This document shows positions 13,769-16,221 of a DNA stretch of 16,221 nucleotides, in pieces (position 1 is the first letter of the stretch; each line of letters begins with the position of its first letter). Below the pieces are notes generated by a model. That model saw only the letters and a program-made list of their open reading frames with translations, did not search any database and was not told where the DNA came from. Source of the stretch: an uncultured Pseudomonadota bacterium (lineage in GTDB: Bacteria > Pseudomonadota > Gammaproteobacteria > Burkholderiales > Thiobacillaceae); the NCBI GenBank assembly GCA_903883985.1, contig CAISDD010000586.1:1-16221 (forward strand), given 5' to 3'. Position numbers and translations under genes: made by a program.

Positions 13769-15042
13769 AACTCTTGGTCATCGGCTCCGGCGGGCGCGAA
13801 CACGCGCTGGCCTGGCGCCTCCTGCAATCCCCCCGCGTCCATAAAGTCTTCGTCGCCCCAGGCAACGGCGGCACTGCTCGCGAGGAGGGCGTGGAGAACG
13901 TGGCCATTACGGCCATACCCGACCTGCTCGCCTTCGCTCGCTCGGAAAACATCCAGCTCACCGTGGTCGGCCCGGAAGGGCCGCTCGCGGCCGGGGTGGT
14001 CGACGCTTTTCGCGAAGCCGGCCTGATGGTTTTTGGTCCGGTGCGGGCCGCGGCGCAACTGGAGAGCTCCAAGGACTTCGCCAAGCAATTCATGCTTCGC
14101 CACAAGATCCCCACCGCCGCCTACGCCACGTTCACCGATGCCGCCGCTGCCCATCTTTACCTCGAGGAAACGGGGGCGCCCATCGTCATCAAGGCCGATG
14201 GCCTGGCCGCTGGCAAGGGCGTCGTGGTCGCCGCCACCCTGGATGAAGCCCATGCCGCCGTAGAGGGGATGTTGTCCGCGAATGCTTTCGGCGACGCGGG
14301 AGCCCGTGTGGTCATCGAGGAATGCCTGTTCGGCGAAGAGGCCAGCTTCATCGTCATGGTGGACGGCGAGCATGTGCTGCCGCTGGCCACCAGCCAGGAC
14401 CACAAACGCCTGCAGGATGGCGATCAAGGTCCCAACACGGGCGGCATGGGCGCTTATTCCCCCGCGCCGGTGGTGACCCCGGATATCCATGCGCGCGCCT
14501 TGCGCGAGGTCATCCGCCCGGTCGTTGCCGGCATGAAGGCTGAAGGCACGCCCTATACCGGCTTTCTCTATGCCGGGCTGATGATCGACCCCAAGGGGCA
14601 GATCAAGGTACTGGAATTCAACTGCCGCATGGGCGACCCGGAAACCCAGCCTATCATGCTGCGACTGAAGAGCGACCTGTACACGCTGCTGGAAGCTGCG
14701 GTAGACGGCAGGCTGGACCAGGTGGAAGCGGAATGGGACCGGCGCTATGCAGTAGGCGTGGTTCTGGCTGCGGCCGGCTATCCGGATGCCCCCAGGAAGG
14801 GTGATGCCATCACCGGCCTGGATTCTGCCGGCCCGGACTTCCACCTCTTTCACGCGGGCACGGCCAGTGCCGGCGACCAAGTGGTCGTGAGCGGAGGCCG
14901 TGTGCTATGCGTCACCGCCCTGGGCGACACGGTCAAGACCGCTCAGGCACGCGCCTACGAGGTTGCAAAGGGCGTCGAATTCGCCGGACGCCAGATGCGT
15001 CGAGACATAGGCTGGCGGGCGCTGCGCGCCAAGAGAAAATAG
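13765..15042 (+). CDS. purD: Phosphoribosylamine-glycine ligase (GAR synthetase)
   Basis: Second step of de novo purine synthesis in the cytoplasm: phosphoribosylamine + glycine + ATP give glycinamide ribonucleotide. The product is 425 aa, the normal bacterial length. The N-domain has MKLLVIGSGGREHALAW. The ATP-grasp region runs from about residue 100 to 325, with FAKQFMLRHKIPTA, VIKADGLAAGKGVVVA at about 142-157, the loop GPNTGGMGAYSP at about 220-231, and the metal-site LEFNCRMGDPETQ at about 284-296. The C-terminal domain is complete. The ribosome site GAGGA precedes ATG 13765, and a possible leader ORF overlaps the start. No other pur gene is nearby. It is divergent from the kinase and convergent with gluQ, with 20 bases between the stops. 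Confidence 0.98.
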   Translation: MKLLVIGSGGREHALAWRLLQSPRVHKVFVAPGNGGTAREEGVENVAITAIPDLLAFARSENIQLTVVGPEGPLAAGVVDAFREAGLMVFGPVRAAAQLESSKDFAKQFMLRHKIPTAAYATFTDAAAAHLYLEETGAPIVIKADGLAAGKGVVVAATLDEAHAAVEGMLSANAFGDAGARVVIEECLFGEEASFIVMVDGEHVLPLATSQDHKRLQDGDQGPNTGGMGAYSPAPVVTPDIHARALREVIRPVVAGMKAEGTPYTGFLYAGLMIDPKGQIKVLEFNCRMGDPETQPIMLRLKSDLYTLLEAAVDGRLDQVEAEWDRRYAVGVVLAAAGYPDAPRKGDAITGLDSAGPDFHLFHAGTASAGDQVVVSGGRVLCVTALGDTVKTAQARAYEVAKGVEFAGRQMRRDIGWRALRAKRK

Positions 15043-15062
15043 GGCCAGGTTCGCGCAGCGGC

Positions 15063-15932
15063 TCACTCGGGCTTGCACCCGCGCAGTGGAGGCGTCGCGG
15101 CCTCGGGCCAGAGGCGTATCGCCGCCGCCAGCCAGTGGCTCGCGCTGGCAACCGCGCCGATCTGCGGCAATCCGAGAAAGCGCCCCGCCAGACGCAGCGC
15201 GGGCAGCGGGCTTGCGTCCTGCAAAGGCGCGGCCCGTGTCTGCTTGCCAAGCTTCAAGCCCCGCGCATCCAGCACCACGGGCAGATGCGTGTAAGCCGGC
15301 GTGGGATAGGCCAGGGCTTGTTGCAGGACGATCTGGCGCGGCGTCGAGGTCAGCAGATCGGCGCCGCGCACCACCTGAGTGATGCCCTGCATGGCATCGT
15401 CCACGACGACGGCGAGCTGATAGCTATAGACGCCGTCGGCGCGTCGCAGCACGAAATCGCCGCACTCCACCCTCACATCGCAAGCGACCCGGCCCAGCAA
15501 GGCATCGTGAAACACCACCCTTTGTGCGTCCACGAGGAAACGCAGTGCGCCTGAAGCCTGCCGGCCTCGGCAAGTTCCAGGATAAACCGGACCATCCACC
15601 CCGGTCCGTGCAAGCCCCGTGACGCCCTTGCGACTACACGCGCAGGCATAGACCCTGCCGGCCGCGCCCAGGCGAGCCACGGCGCTCGCATAGGCCTCGC
15701 TGCGCCGACTCTGATAGAGCACCTCACCATCCCACTCGAAGCCGTGTGCCGCCAGGGTGCGCAAGATGGCTGCACTCGCTCCCGGCACGCTGCGCGGAGG
15801 ATCGACATCCTCGATACGCAGCAGCCACTCCCCACCCTGTGAGCGCGCTACAAGATAGCTCGCCAATGCGGCCACTAGCGAACCGAAATGCAAGGGGCCA
15901 GATGGCGTGGGGGCGAAGCGTCCGCGTAGCAA
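15063..15932 (-). CDS. gluQ: Glutamyl-Q tRNA(Asp) synthetase
   Basis: A paralogue of the catalytic core of glutamyl-tRNA synthetase that attaches glutamate to the queuosine at position 34 of tRNA(Asp). The product is 289 aa, in the GluQ range and lacking the GluRS anticodon-binding domain. Residues 6-19 (FAPTPSGPLHFGSL) are the HIGH-type motif. The zinc site is Cys97, Cys99, Tyr117 and Cys121 (YACACS, YPGTC). The KMSKS-type loop is GLKLGKQTRA at about 225-234, where the common KLSKQ form has Gly for Ser. The start is TTG 15932, backed by a perfect AGGAGG five bases upstream; no ATG is available near it. It is convergent with purD and is transcribed away from the coiled-coil gene across a 95-base gap. 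Confidence 0.95.
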   Translation of the reverse strand: MLRGRFAPTPSGPLHFGSLVAALASYLVARSQGGEWLLRIEDVDPPRSVPGASAAILRTLAAHGFEWDGEVLYQSRRSEAYASAVARLGAAGRVYACACSRKGVTGLARTGVDGPVYPGTCRGRQASGALRFLVDAQRVVFHDALLGRVACDVRVECGDFVLRRADGVYSYQLAVVVDDAMQGITQVVRGADLLTSTPRQIVLQQALAYPTPAYTHLPVVLDARGLKLGKQTRAAPLQDASPLPALRLAGRFLGLPQIGAVASASHWLAAAIRLWPEAATPPLRGCKPE

Positions 15933-15991
15933 GATGCCCTCCTGATCGTCTTGAAAATCGAGTTGAAAATGAAGATAAGCACAAGCGCTGG

Positions 15992-16021
15992 TTGACTCGG
16001 GAAAATGCAGCCAATTATAGT
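15992..16021 (+). promoter_or_regulatory. Sigma70 promoter of the ZapB-like gene
   Basis: TTGACT (15992-15997) and TATAGT (16016-16021) each match five of six consensus bases and are 18 bases apart. Transcription would begin six to eight bases after the -10, at about 16027-16029, which is the start codon itself. Confidence 0.65.
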
Positions 16022-16027
16022 TACGCC

Positions 16028-16219
16028 ATGCAGGCTGAACTGGACGTCCTCGAAAGCAAACTCGCGCTGATTCTCGAACGCTATCAAGACATGCGTGCCG
16101 AGAACATTCAACTACGCCAACAGGTGGTCGTTCTGGAAAATTCCAACAAGCAGCTAACCGAGCGCCAGGGCGAAGCCCGCAGCCGCCTGGAAGCGCTGAT
16201 CAACAAGCTCCCGGATTAG
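16028..16219 (+). CDS. Short coiled-coil protein, ZapB/TIGR02449-like (63 aa)
   Basis: A small, fully helical, Glu/Gln/Leu-rich protein with heptad-like hydrophobic spacing from MQAELDVLESKLALILERYQ to the C-terminal LEALINKLPD. The segment ILERYQDMRAENIQLRQQV resembles the TIGR02449/ZapB-type family found just upstream of zapA in many Proteobacteria. That suggests a role at the FtsZ ring, by family analogy only. The start is ATG 16028. No Shine-Dalgarno sequence precedes it, and the promoter -10 ends seven bases before it, pointing to a leaderless message. The frame is open further upstream but with no credible start. The stop is two bases from the window end, so the next gene (zapA expected) is not visible. 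Confidence 0.85.
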   Translation: MQAELDVLESKLALILERYQDMRAENIQLRQQVVVLENSNKQLTERQGEARSRLEALINKLPD

Positions 16220-16221
16220 GA

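Noticed and set aside
1..16221. CRISPR array, prophage, insertion sequence, toxin-antitoxin or tRNA genes
   Set aside because: I read both strands for spacer-like repeats, transposase or integrase motifs and cloverleaf sequences and found none; the only tandem repeats are coding ones in tonB, sel1 and kdsB.

Overview
This 16.2 kb window is GC-rich and densely packed. It looks like the chromosome of a betaproteobacterium, probably an environmental respiratory lineage of the Nitrosomonadales/Rhodocyclales type. That placement is inference from the gene set: H+-pyrophosphatase beside PPi-dependent phosphofructokinase, adk next to kdsB, an ExbBD-TonB operon, and GluQ. There are 14 convincing protein genes and one possible 14-codon leader peptide. 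I see no tRNA, rRNA, CRISPR array, insertion sequence or phage gene. No gap between genes exceeds about 215 bases.

Left block (1-4671, all minus strand). In transcription order this reads kdsB (CMP-Kdo synthetase), adk, a 120-aa protein of unknown function two bases behind adk, pfp (PPi-dependent phosphofructokinase), an 86-aa protein of unknown function, and the 5' part of hppA (membrane H+-pyrophosphatase, cut off by the window edge). Adk, Pfp and HppA all manage phosphoanhydride energy, so the block reads as an energy-currency module. A hairpin with a U-tract sits between kdsB and adk. A dispersed-repeat-type hairpin sits between the 120-aa gene and pfp.

Centre (4831-10234, plus strand, divergent from kdsB). 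exbB, exbD, a giant tonB (928 aa) and a secreted protein with about 13 Sel1-like repeats form a tight operon. The TonB has the usual SxxxH membrane anchor and a C-terminal TonB fold, joined by a linker of over 700 residues rich in Ala, Gly and Ser. That linker contains an in-frame tandem-repeat array (about 6913-7713). The divergent kdsB/exbB gap holds a perfect TATAAT box and two separate inverted repeats that could be operators. This operon is the most unusual thing in the window: a force-transducing envelope complex with an exceptionally long, repeat-expanded periplasmic arm and a dedicated Sel1 scaffold partner, with no TonB-dependent receptor in view.

Right block (10450-16221). A 1042-aa hybrid histidine kinase lies on the minus strand, with an NMT1/THI5-type substrate-binding sensor, TM, PAS, HisKA, HATPase, receiver and HPt domains. 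It ends at a hairpin repeat that supplies its stop codon. Divergent from it is purD (purine biosynthesis), preceded by a possible 14-codon leader ORF that overlaps its start codon. Then come gluQ (minus, TTG start with a strong ribosome site) and a short coiled-coil ZapB/TIGR02449-like gene. The last has a good sigma70 promoter placed so that transcription would start at its ATG.
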